Below are positions 23,645 through 30,390 of a stretch of 36,994 bases of DNA, one piece after another. Both the position numbers and the translations under genes were made by a program. Position 1 is the stretch's first letter; every line of letters starts with the position of its first letter. The stretch covers positions 1 to 36,994 of the forward strand of contig JAKQCT010000076.1 of NCBI GenBank assembly GCA_029559035.1, in the 5' to 3' direction. The stretch comes from Acidobacteriota bacterium (GTDB taxonomy: Bacteria; Acidobacteriota; UBA4820). Under the pieces are notes generated by a model. That model had not been told where the DNA came from, made no database searches, and was given only the letters and a program-made list of their open reading frames with translations.

Positions 23645-24358
23645 ATGGTTAAGAAGCTTTTTCCGGCAATCCTTATGCTTCTCTGCCTGAAAGCGGCGGC
23701 GCTCGATCCTCTGCCGCAGGAGGCCGCCCGGGCCAGGCTGGCATCCCTGGAGGGGCTGCTGGCCGCCAACAGGTCTCTCGTCGAAGCCAGGTGGCAGGAG
23801 CTCAAGAGGATCGACAAGCTGATCCTAAGCCTCTGGAGCGAGAGCTCCGAGTTCGCGGACGACGAATCCTCGGCCTACAAGTCGGAGAAAATGCTTGAAT
23901 CGGAGGAGAGGCTTTCCCAACTCCACATGAGGAGGCTGAGCATTCTCCAGCAGATACACATGTCCTACGAGGAGGAGAAGGCGATCAGCGAACAGATAAC
24001 GGTGCTCAGGGAATCGCTCGCCAACAGGGAGCAGGTCCTGGACGGAAGGTGGTTCGTCACTCTGATGCCCTCGGAACAGAAAGGGGAGATCATCCTCACC
24101 CAGAACGGGACCATCGTGGAAGGAGAATACAGGCTGGACGGAGGCCAGAGCGGGAACGTCCAGGGGACCTTCGTCAGGGGGCACCTGGTGCTGGAAAGGA
24201 TAGACGCGCAGTACGGAAGGATGGGGAAATTCGAAGCCCAGCTAATGAAGGACCAGAATTCCCTCAAGGGTTCGTGGTATAGTTATGATCTGGCGTCCGG
24301 CCAGCCGCTCGTGGGTGCGCTGGTGATGGAAAGGCCGGCCAGGGAAGCTACGCAGTAA
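23645..24358 (+). CDS. Exported protein with coiled-coil and C-terminal beta domain, unknown
   Basis: 237 residues, not recognised. The signal peptide is MVKKLFPAILMLLCLKAAA. A long charged helical region (about 25-125, for example ARWQELKRIDKLILSLWSE and EEEKAISEQITVLRESLA) probably forms a coiled coil. The last ~100 residues (from VLDGRWFVTLMPSEQKGEI) read as a small antiparallel beta domain with N-G-T-I-V-E-G-E-Y, like a lipocalin-type sheet. The ATG at 23645 is preferred because GGGG lies at good spacing. An ATG six bases earlier abuts the RBS. It lies 42 bp after truB and 50 bp before the STAS gene on the same strand, so co-transcription is likely. A role in the envelope is inferred only from the signal. 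Confidence 0.65.
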   Translation: MVKKLFPAILMLLCLKAAALDPLPQEAARARLASLEGLLAANRSLVEARWQELKRIDKLILSLWSESSEFADDESSAYKSEKMLESEERLSQLHMRRLSILQQIHMSYEEEKAISEQITVLRESLANREQVLDGRWFVTLMPSEQKGEIILTQNGTIVEGEYRLDGGQSGNVQGTFVRGHLVLERIDAQYGRMGKFEAQLMKDQNSLKGSWYSYDLASGQPLVGALVMERPAREATQ

Positions 24359-24408
24359 GCGCGGGGGAAACGCCGCTTTTAGATATTCTTTGGCGACGGA
24401 GGCGGTCG

Positions 24409-24753
24409 ATGAAGCTTGTCAAAAAAGTTATCGAGAGCATCGTGATCCTTGACATCACGGGAGAGATCAGGCTCGGGGAGTCAGCCAGCCAGCTGACCGT
24501 GGAACTGGAGAAGATCCTGAACGACCAGTCGGTCAAGGGCGTCATCCTGAACATGGAGAACATCAACTACATCGACTCCACCGGCCTCGGAGAGCTTGTC
24601 GGCTACCTGGGCAGGTTCAAGGACATGGGCAAGAAACTGAGGCTCGTGAAGCCCAACATGACCGTCACTAACCTCCTGCGCCTTACGAAACTCGACACGG
24701 TCTTTACGATAAAGGCCGACGAGGAGAGCGCGCTGGAAGATTTCGCCGAATAG
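24409..24753 (+). CDS. STAS-domain anti-sigma factor antagonist
   Basis: 114-residue SpoIIAA/RsbV-like protein. In this family the unphosphorylated form captures an anti-sigma kinase, and phosphorylation of a conserved serine turns it off. Here the site is S57 in INYIDSTGLGEL (52-63). The beta-alpha pattern (IVILDITGEIRLG, GVILNMENINYID, KLRLVKPN) covers the whole protein. GGAGG lies before ATG 24409. It is followed after 12 bp by an MglA-type GTPase gene. No kinase or phosphatase partner is in the window, so the switch would be completed by genes elsewhere. Besides sigma control, such proteins also act in polarity and second-messenger circuits. Confidence 0.9.
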   Translation: MKLVKKVIESIVILDITGEIRLGESASQLTVELEKILNDQSVKGVILNMENINYIDSTGLGELVGYLGRFKDMGKKLRLVKPNMTVTNLLRLTKLDTVFTIKADEESALEDFAE

Positions 24754-24765
24754 CGGGATGCGGAG

Positions 24766-25863
24766 ATGCTGGTAAACCAATCGTCGAAAGAGATCACTTC
24801 CAAGATCGTCTACTACGGTCCCGCCCTTTCAGGGAAGACCACGAACATACAGTATCTGTACGAGGTCCTCGACCCGACGCAGAGGGGCAAGCTGCTGACG
24901 ATCTCGACCGAGGGCGACAGGACCATCTTTTTCGATTTCATGCCCATCGAGCTGGGTGAGGTCAAGGGGTTCAAGCTCCGCCTCCAGCTCTATACCGTCC
25001 CCGGCCAGGTCTTCTACGAAGAGACGAGGAAGAGGGTGCTCAAGGGCGCCGACGGCGTGGTCTTCGTGGCCGACAGCCAGAAGGACATGCTCACCTCCAA
25101 CCGCGAGGCTTTCGAACAGCTCAAGATGCACCTCTCGGAGAACGGCCTCAATCCCGACAAGACGCCGATAGTCCTGCAGTTCAACAAGCGCGACCTGAAG
25201 AACGTCCTCACCTTCGAGGAGCTGGACAAGGCGCTCAATCCGGGCAACATCCCTTTCTTCGAGGCTATCGCGACCGAAGGGCTCGGGGTGGAGGACACTT
25301 TAAGGTCCATATCGAAGCTGGTAGTGAACAATATCCTCGCCCAGCTGACGGAGACTCAGAAGATCACTAAGGGGGGCACTTTGGGAGGGAAGTCGAAGAC
25401 CGACTTTTTCAAGATGGACACCAAGAAACTTCTTTCGGAGCTGGGGGCCAATCCCAAGAAGAAGGCGAGCGCCGAGAGCCTTTTCGAGAGCGACCCTCAG
25501 GAAAAGACTGCCGACCAGCCGCAGGTAGCTGCAAAAGCCAAAACCGGGTCGGAAGCCGGCAAGCCCAAGGACTCTCAGCAAAAGCCCAGGGAAGACCTTA
25601 ACAAGACGGTCGAGGACAGCTCCGCGCAGATATTCGCGGACGACCAGGCGGAGACGAACCTTTTCGAGGAGCAGTCGGAGTCGGAGCCTTTGCTCCTGAC
25701 CGAGGCGGAAGAGCTGCTTCCCGGGGAGGCGGAGGAGATCGACACGGGGGATTTTTCGAAGTCGGCGGGGGCGGTGGCGATCAAGGAGGGCGAGAGGATC
25801 TCGATCCCGGTGGAGATCGAGGGGAAGAGGTTCGTCCTCACGCTCGAGCTGAAGGCGGAATGA
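24766..25863 (+). CDS. mglA: MglA-type small GTPase with long C-terminal extension
   Basis: Ras-like bacterial GTPase of the MglA class, which sets cell polarity and positions motility or secretion machinery. Motifs: P-loop GPALSGKTT (18-26), TISTEGDRTIFFDFMPIELG as two adjacent segments (45-64), the G3-like YTVPGQVFY (76-84) and G4 NKRD (140-143). The G domain ends near 195. Canonical MglA stops there, but this protein adds about 170 residues: an acidic, Gln/Lys-rich linker and a terminal beta hairpin (ISIPVEIEGKRFVLTLELK) that may bind a partner. The start lies directly after GCGGAG. It is last in a row with the STAS protein, and no MglB-like partner was seen. Confidence 0.9.
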   Translation: MLVNQSSKEITSKIVYYGPALSGKTTNIQYLYEVLDPTQRGKLLTISTEGDRTIFFDFMPIELGEVKGFKLRLQLYTVPGQVFYEETRKRVLKGADGVVFVADSQKDMLTSNREAFEQLKMHLSENGLNPDKTPIVLQFNKRDLKNVLTFEELDKALNPGNIPFFEAIATEGLGVEDTLRSISKLVVNNILAQLTETQKITKGGTLGGKSKTDFFKMDTKKLLSELGANPKKKASAESLFESDPQEKTADQPQVAAKAKTGSEAGKPKDSQQKPREDLNKTVEDSSAQIFADDQAETNLFEEQSESEPLLLTEAEELLPGEAEEIDTGDFSKSAGAVAIKEGERISIPVEIEGKRFVLTLELKAE

Positions 25864-25866
25864 AGG

Positions 25867-25881
25867 CGAGGCTTCGCCTCG
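25867..25881 (+). terminator. Small hairpin after mglA
   Basis: CGAGGC, loop TTC, GCCTCG, three bases after the stop. No U-run follows. It probably works with the stronger terminator at 25929. Confidence 0.4.
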
Positions 25882-25917
25882 AATTGAAAATTTAAGATTG
25901 AAAATTGAAAAAATTAA
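25882..25917. repeat. AT-rich dispersed intergenic repeat
   Basis: Another copy of the TTGAAAATT word family, here between two hairpins downstream of mglA. Confidence 0.5.
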
Positions 25918-25928
25918 AAGTGATGTAG

Positions 25929-25955
25929 GGGCGAACGGCCGTTCGCCCTTTTTTT
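25929..25955 (+). terminator. Intrinsic terminator after the mglA unit
   Basis: GGGCGAACGG and CCGTTCGCCC form a perfect 20-bp palindrome (25929-25948) followed by seven T. The left part with its flank (25925-25939) recurs inverted at 15918-15932, so the stem may derive from a dispersed element. Confidence 0.7.
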
Positions 25956-26425
25956 ATCGCAAATGCCGGTTCTAATGCCGACTCTCCCTTTTCCAAAGGG
26001 AGACACAGAGGGATTTTCAAACACAATTCAGGCGCAGGGCGATGCTCCGCATCTCACTCTTCGCAAATGTCGGTTCGAACGCTAACGCGTTCCTCAGCAA
26101 ATCCCAGTCTCTTTCAAAAGCAAGCTTTTTCAGAGCCTGGTCTTTGCCTTTGTCGAAAGCCTGCGGCTTTCTCCCCGACATTTTCGGCATAGCAAACATT
26201 CATCCACCCCCCCACACCGTTGCACACGCCGACGGCGACGGGCCATCTATGTTGTCAGATATCGGCTCTTGGGTGCTCGATTTCTATATTATCCCGCTCG
26301 GTTCGGAGCTCTCGCTGACTTAAAGCCAAGCAGTTGGCTTTAGATGCCTCGGGTTGCCATCGCATTCCTTGCCTCTGGCCCATCGGCGTCTATGCGTCGG
26401 CAGCTTCGCTTGCCCAACCTGTTTT
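25956..26425. other. Spacer between the mglA terminator and the insertion sequence
   Basis: No convincing gene was found. CGCAAATGCCGGTTC (25969) and CGCAAATGTCGGTTCGAACG (26062) are related direct repeats. TAAAGCCAA (26321-26329) pairs with TTGGCTTTA (26334-26342) around GCAG. A 60-codon minus-strand frame (26017-26199) has no RBS or family character. The last eight bases, CCTGTTTT (26418-26425), are the left target duplication of the IS. Confidence 0.55.
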
Positions 26426-26489
26426 GGTAGTGTCAAGTATTTTTCGCACTTTCTGATAATCCTTATCATTGCTGTGTTCTGAGCATTGT

Positions 26490-26511
26490 CCATCAGCCCG
26501 AGGGCTGATGG
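26490..26511 (-). terminator. Hairpin downstream of the transposase gene
   Basis: CCATCAGCCC and GGGCTGATGG form a 10-bp stem around GA, 15 bases past the transposase stop inside the IS. It lacks a U-run. It may end the transposase mRNA or block outside transcription. Confidence 0.45.
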
Positions 26512-26525
26512 ATAAGAAACGTGGG

Positions 26526-27767
26526 TCATCCAGCCTCCTGCCTTTCCGAAACTCCAGGGTTGTAGATCCTGTCCATATCCATGTATCGGACCGTGCCCCA
26601 CTTGCAGGACGCAACGTGTCTGAGCCTCGCTGCGACGAGCATTAAGGCTGACTTCCCGTCGGGGAACGATCCGACAACGCGGGTCCTTCGCCTGATCTCG
26701 CGCATTATCCGCTCCATAGGGTTGTTCGTCCTTATCTTCCTCCTGTGCTCGCTTGGGAAGTCGTAATAGGAGAACGTCTCGGAAGATCCTTCCCTGACTA
26801 TCTGGGCCGCACTCGACAGCTTCATCTCAATCAGCTTCTGCGCAACAGCCGCCGCCTTCTTCTCGGCCTCGAGCCTGTCTTCCTGAGCGTGGATGGCCTT
26901 CAGCATCGCCGCAACTTCCCTCATCTTCCCCCTTGGTACCATCGTGAAGACGTTGCGGTAGAAGTGAACAACACATCTCTGCCACTTCGCATCGGGGAAC
27001 GTCTCTGTTACCGACTCGATCAAGCCGAAACACTTATCGGAAATCACAAGCTTCACGCCCTTAAGGCCCCGTTTTAGAAGGTGGCGAAGGAACTCGCTCC
27101 AGCTCGCACGATTCTCTTTGCCTCCCTCGGTAACTCCAAGGATCTCCCTGAAGCCTTCCCGGTTCACCCCTATCGCCACAAGGACAGAGACGTTGGCAAC
27201 CTCTCCTCCCCAGCTGCGCTTCAGATAGAGGCCGTCAAGGTATAGGTAGGCGTAATCGCCTTCTATCGGGCGATTACGCCACTCCTCGATCCTCTCGTAC
27301 ACCTTCTGGTTTAGCCTGCTTACCGTTGAAGGACTTACCCTTGTTCCCCACAAAGCCTGGGTGATATCCTCCACACGGCGCACGGACACCCCCGCGAGAT
27401 ACATCTCTATCAGCGCTTCCTCGACCGAACTCTCCCGTCTCTTGTACCTCTCTATGATAGCCGTTTCGAACGGGACCGTCCTCAGCTTGGGCACCTTCAG
27501 CGTTACTTCGCCCGCCTTGGTCTCCAGCTTGCGCGTGTAATGGCCCGCCCTGGTATCCTTGCGGTTCTCGTCATGCTCGTACCTCTTGGCACCGCACAAA
27601 TCGTCCGCTTCCGCGTCCAGAAGCCCGTTAAGCGTCTCTTCTACCGTGTCCCTGACGATCTCTCCGAGGTGAGACTTGATCCGCTGCTCGTCTATCCGGA
27701 TCACCTTCCCTACATCCACACCGACTTCCTCCGGCTTGCCGCCACCCTTATCACGCTTATCTGCCAT
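26526..27767 (-). CDS. IS256 (Mutator) family transposase
   Basis: 413-residue DDE transposase that cuts and joins the ends of its own element. The catalytic triad is in place: D178 in LYLDGLYLK, D244 in VISDKCFGL and E352 in NNPMERIMREIRRRTR. The family signature WQRC-VHF-RN lies at 262-272. VPKLRTVPFETAIIERYKRR (split, 92-111) and GVSVRRVEDI (126-135) are the usual N-terminal DNA-binding landmarks. Length is full and no frameshift was seen, so the element may be active. The ATG at 27767 has GGAGG nine bases upstream. SDKCFGL differs from the commoner SDxHxGL. Confidence 0.96.
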   Translation of the reverse strand: MADKRDKGGGKPEEVGVDVGKVIRIDEQRIKSHLGEIVRDTVEETLNGLLDAEADDLCGAKRYEHDENRKDTRAGHYTRKLETKAGEVTLKVPKLRTVPFETAIIERYKRRESSVEEALIEMYLAGVSVRRVEDITQALWGTRVSPSTVSRLNQKVYERIEEWRNRPIEGDYAYLYLDGLYLKRSWGGEVANVSVLVAIGVNREGFREILGVTEGGKENRASWSEFLRHLLKRGLKGVKLVISDKCFGLIESVTETFPDAKWQRCVVHFYRNVFTMVPRGKMREVAAMLKAIHAQEDRLEAEKKAAAVAQKLIEMKLSSAAQIVREGSSETFSYYDFPSEHRRKIRTNNPMERIMREIRRRTRVVGSFPDGKSALMLVAARLRHVASCKWGTVRYMDMDRIYNPGVSERQEAG

Positions 27768-27787
27768 CTCTGGTCCTCCCTACCGGC

Positions 27788-27933
27788 CTTCCCGGCTTAA
27801 GTTTACCCTTCTCTATTAAAGGGTTCCAGAAATGTGCGAAAAATAGTGTACGTTATCCCGGGCTTCCCGGCTTAAGTTTACCCTTCTCTATTAAAGGGTT
27901 CCAGAAATGTGCGAAAAATAGTGTACGTTATCC
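27788..27933. repeat. 75-bp tandem duplication of the IS right end
   Basis: The stretch from CTTCCCGGCTTAAG through AAAAATAGTGTACGTTATC occurs at 27788-27858 and again at 27863-27933, 75 bp apart and identical as far as I can read. Each copy contains the GTGCGAAAAATA terminal motif. The outer copy abuts the target duplication and is the one used at insertion. Confidence 0.88.
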
Positions 27934-28048
27934 CTGTTTTCAACCAGCCTGTAAATTAAGCGATGTTGAGAGATGACTTAGTGCTTGGCAAATCAGTATG
28001 TGTCCCCCGAAATCACCCGAGGGCGGGGGAAAGGTAGTTAATCACCAA

Positions 28049-28984
28049 TTATCGCCATAAAAAGTTACTGCCATACTCCCATTTCTTGTTTTTGCTAGAG
28101 TAGCAATAATAAAAATCTGGCGATTCCCAAAATTCAAGTACATAAAAGTCTGTGCCTTCACCATGGAAGTATATTTGTTCTTGTTGTTTTATCAGCAATG
28201 GTGGCTTTTGTAATTTAGCACTTATCGGCAATTGGACAGGGAAGTACCCTTTTGTTGTTTTCGTATCTTCGACAACCTCAATAATATTATGGCAGTATTC
28301 CATGGCAGAAGGGACAAATTGTCGCGCCACCAGACATCTGAGACCACAAAAAGAGAACCAAGCTATTACAACGGAAAGCCCTACCCATCTAAGAAATTGA
28401 GATATGTTTTTCCTTGAATAAACAAAAGACGAGAAGTACAGGAATATTGCGCAGGCCACATGCACAAGCAGTAGGTTTTTATAATAATAGTAATTGTGAC
28501 CCAATAATAGCGTTTCAACTGCCGGAAAGAGCGTTGAAAAAACCAGAAGTGCCACAACAATGGAATATGCATTTTTTTTAACCGTAACATCCATAGTCCT
28601 TAAAAGCAACTTCTTTTTTGAGAACAAGTAACAGCCCAAGATAATCAAGTACGCAATACAATTAAAAGCAATAGCCCATAATCCTATTCTCCGTTCAACT
28701 GGTTCTAATCCAAAAAAGTTAATTATTTTCAATTTGCTGTCAAGGATAGAGAGCAACAAGCAGGCTAGAAACGCCATAAAGAAGATTGTTTCTATCCAAA
28801 ATACTGGTTTTATCATAGAAACTTTAACTTGATGCTCCATTGATGTATTGTTTATTACTCGTATTTCAAATGATAGTAAAACGCTGATAAAACAAAACAT
28901 CGATAGAATCAGGCCCGTGTACCATGTAATTAGAATATATGAAGGAGAAAAAGGTTGGATACCTGCACTACCCATTATTTCCAT
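28049..28984 (-). CDS. Multi-pass membrane protein of unknown function
   Basis: 311 residues, very AT-rich. Hydrophobic segments near 17-40, 60-84, 104-124, 138-160, 170-190 and 200-220 suggest about six membrane helices. A C-terminal soluble domain (about 230-311) follows, rich in aromatic residues (FYVLEFWESPDFYYCYSS). No motif I know is present. The ATG at 28984 follows GGAGGGGGAGGGG. A second ATG three codons later is possible. It lies 13 bp upstream of nothing on its own strand except the end of dgt, whose stop is at 28997. Base composition unlike its neighbours, and an IS next to it, suggest acquisition by transfer. Confidence 0.6.
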   Translation of the reverse strand: MEIMGSAGIQPFSPSYILITWYTGLILSMFCFISVLLSFEIRVINNTSMEHQVKVSMIKPVFWIETIFFMAFLACLLLSILDSKLKIINFFGLEPVERRIGLWAIAFNCIAYLIILGCYLFSKKKLLLRTMDVTVKKNAYSIVVALLVFSTLFPAVETLLLGHNYYYYKNLLLVHVACAIFLYFSSFVYSRKNISQFLRWVGLSVVIAWFSFCGLRCLVARQFVPSAMEYCHNIIEVVEDTKTTKGYFPVQLPISAKLQKPPLLIKQQEQIYFHGEGTDFYVLEFWESPDFYYCYSSKNKKWEYGSNFLWR

Positions 28985-28996
28985 CCCCTCCCCCTC

Positions 28997-30280
28997 CTAA
29001 TACAAACTCGTGATGCCTCTCTCTTCGGGTTCGAAGAGGATGCGGTAGAACTCGCTGGCGAAGCGGTCGGTCATGCCTGCCATAAAATCTACGACCACCT
29101 GCAGTCTCTTCACGGGGTCCGAGGAGGCCTTCACGTGCTCCTGCGTGGCGTAGGGGAGGAGCTTCATCGAATTGGACCCTTCGTTCTCGATGTCCTTCGT
29201 AAGCGCCAGGAATATCCGCTCGAGGATCAGCGACGCTTTCGACGACATCCTCTCCGCGATCGGGTGAGTGTAGACCCGGTCGAAGAGGAAGTCGCGGACC
29301 TGGGTAACCGCGTCGTTCATCGCGGGAGAGAAGGCGACAACGAGTTTTTCCGATCCTTCGATCTCCTCCGGGCTCTTGAACCCAGTGAGGTTCTTCGACG
29401 TTTCGGCAACGAGGTCGGTTATCAGGATGTCTATCATGTTGCGTATGAGAAGGCGTCCCCAAAGGATCCTGTCCCGCCTGTTCTCCCCGCCTATGCGCTT
29501 TTTCGCTTCTCTCAGTAGGAAGTTGTCCAGCTCCGAGAGGTCCTCCGCGGAGAGGAAGCGCACCCTGAGGGCGTCCTCGAGGTCGTGTGTGACCCAGGCG
29601 ATCTGGTCGGAGAGGTTGACGATCTGCGCTTCGAGTGAAGGGTTCTTCGACCTGAAATATAGGTCCTCTATCTCCTTCGCCCGCGCCGGTTCGGCTTTCT
29701 CGTATGGATAGGGGATGGTGGGCCTGTCGAAGGCCGTTTCGTGCCTCAGGAGAGCCTTGAGAGTGGGGACCGAGAGGTTGAGGCCGGGGAAGTCGGGGTA
29801 TCTTTTCTCCAGTTCGGAGACGATCCTGTAGGACTGGAAGTTCTGCTCGAATGCTTTTTCGCCGTCTTTGGGCTTGAGGCCTGCTTTCCTCTCGAGGGCG
29901 TCTACGAAGAGGTCGTTGAGGGCGTCCTCCCCCCTGTGGCCGAATGGGGGATGGCCGAGGTCGTGGGCGTACGAGACCGCCTCGCAGAGGTCCTCGTTGG
30001 CGCCCAGCGCCACGGCGAGGCTCCTCGATACCTGGGAGACCTCGAGGCTGTGCGTGAGCCTGGTCCTGTAAAAATCGCCCTCGTGGACGACGAACACCTG
30101 CGTCTTGTAGCCGAGCCTCCTGAACGCCTCCGAATGAAGGACCCTGTCCTTGTCCTGCTGGAAGAAGGACCTGAACTTCGGGTGGTTGGTCGGATGTTCG
30201 TGGCTGATGTCGCCCGTGCACCTCACCGCGTAGGGAGCGAGAAAGGATTCGAGGCGGTCGCATGGATGGCTTTCTTTCAT
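28997..30280 (-). CDS. dgt: Deoxyguanosinetriphosphate triphosphohydrolase-like HD protein
   Basis: HD-superfamily dNTP triphosphohydrolase, releasing tripolyphosphate from dGTP or other dNTPs and so tuning dNTP pools. The N-terminal FRSFFQQDKDRVLHSEAFRRLGYKTQV (in two segments, 36-62) is the family hallmark. Metal ligands are H77 in RTRLTHSLE, H106-D107 in AHDLGHPPFGH, and a later aspartate in DQIAWVTHDLED. 427 aa suits the class of shorter dGTPase-like proteins. ATG 30280 is preceded by GGAGGAAT. It is separated from the beta-helix gene by a terminator, so it needs its own promoter, which I could not identify clearly. Confidence 0.94.
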   Translation of the reverse strand: MKESHPCDRLESFLAPYAVRCTGDISHEHPTNHPKFRSFFQQDKDRVLHSEAFRRLGYKTQVFVVHEGDFYRTRLTHSLEVSQVSRSLAVALGANEDLCEAVSYAHDLGHPPFGHRGEDALNDLFVDALERKAGLKPKDGEKAFEQNFQSYRIVSELEKRYPDFPGLNLSVPTLKALLRHETAFDRPTIPYPYEKAEPARAKEIEDLYFRSKNPSLEAQIVNLSDQIAWVTHDLEDALRVRFLSAEDLSELDNFLLREAKKRIGGENRRDRILWGRLLIRNMIDILITDLVAETSKNLTGFKSPEEIEGSEKLVVAFSPAMNDAVTQVRDFLFDRVYTHPIAERMSSKASLILERIFLALTKDIENEGSNSMKLLPYATQEHVKASSDPVKRLQVVVDFMAGMTDRFASEFYRILFEPEERGITSLY

Positions 30281-30327
30281 CTATTCCTCCACTCAGACAT
30301 TCTATAACATCGGGAGGTTCGACGCCA

Positions 30328-30365
30328 TAAAAAAGAACCGCCCGGAAGGGTTCGACTCCGGGCGG
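30328..30365 (-). terminator. Intrinsic terminator after the 30391 gene
   Basis: On the minus strand CCGCCCGGA, a 10-base loop and TCCGGGCGG are followed by TTCTTTTTTAT. The nine-pair stem plus U-rich tail closes the long secreted-protein gene, 25 bases after its stop. Confidence 0.8.
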
Positions 30366-30390
30366 CCGGGAAAATCTTGTCAAGCGGAGG

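Larger units (their letters stand above)
26426..27932 (-). mobile_element. Complete IS256-family insertion sequence, 1507 bp
   Basis: The element is bounded by CCTGTTTT on both sides (26418-26425 and 27933-27940), an 8-bp target duplication. Its ends are 24-bp imperfect inverted repeats matching at 18 of 24 positions, including an identical inner 12-mer TATTTTTCGCAC at both ends. One intact transposase gene runs leftward. The right end is duplicated in tandem, with a second copy 75 bp further in. The intact duplication suggests recent insertion. It landed in non-coding DNA, so no gene appears broken. Confidence 0.92.

Noticed and set aside
26017-26199. 60-codon minus-strand small ORF
   Set aside because: No ribosome binding site and no family character, and it contains one of two degenerate direct repeats of the spacer.
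30338-30365. tRNA T-arm-like text (GGTTCGACTCC)
   Set aside because: It lies inside the loop of a clear terminator, and no acceptor, D or anticodon arms can be built around it.
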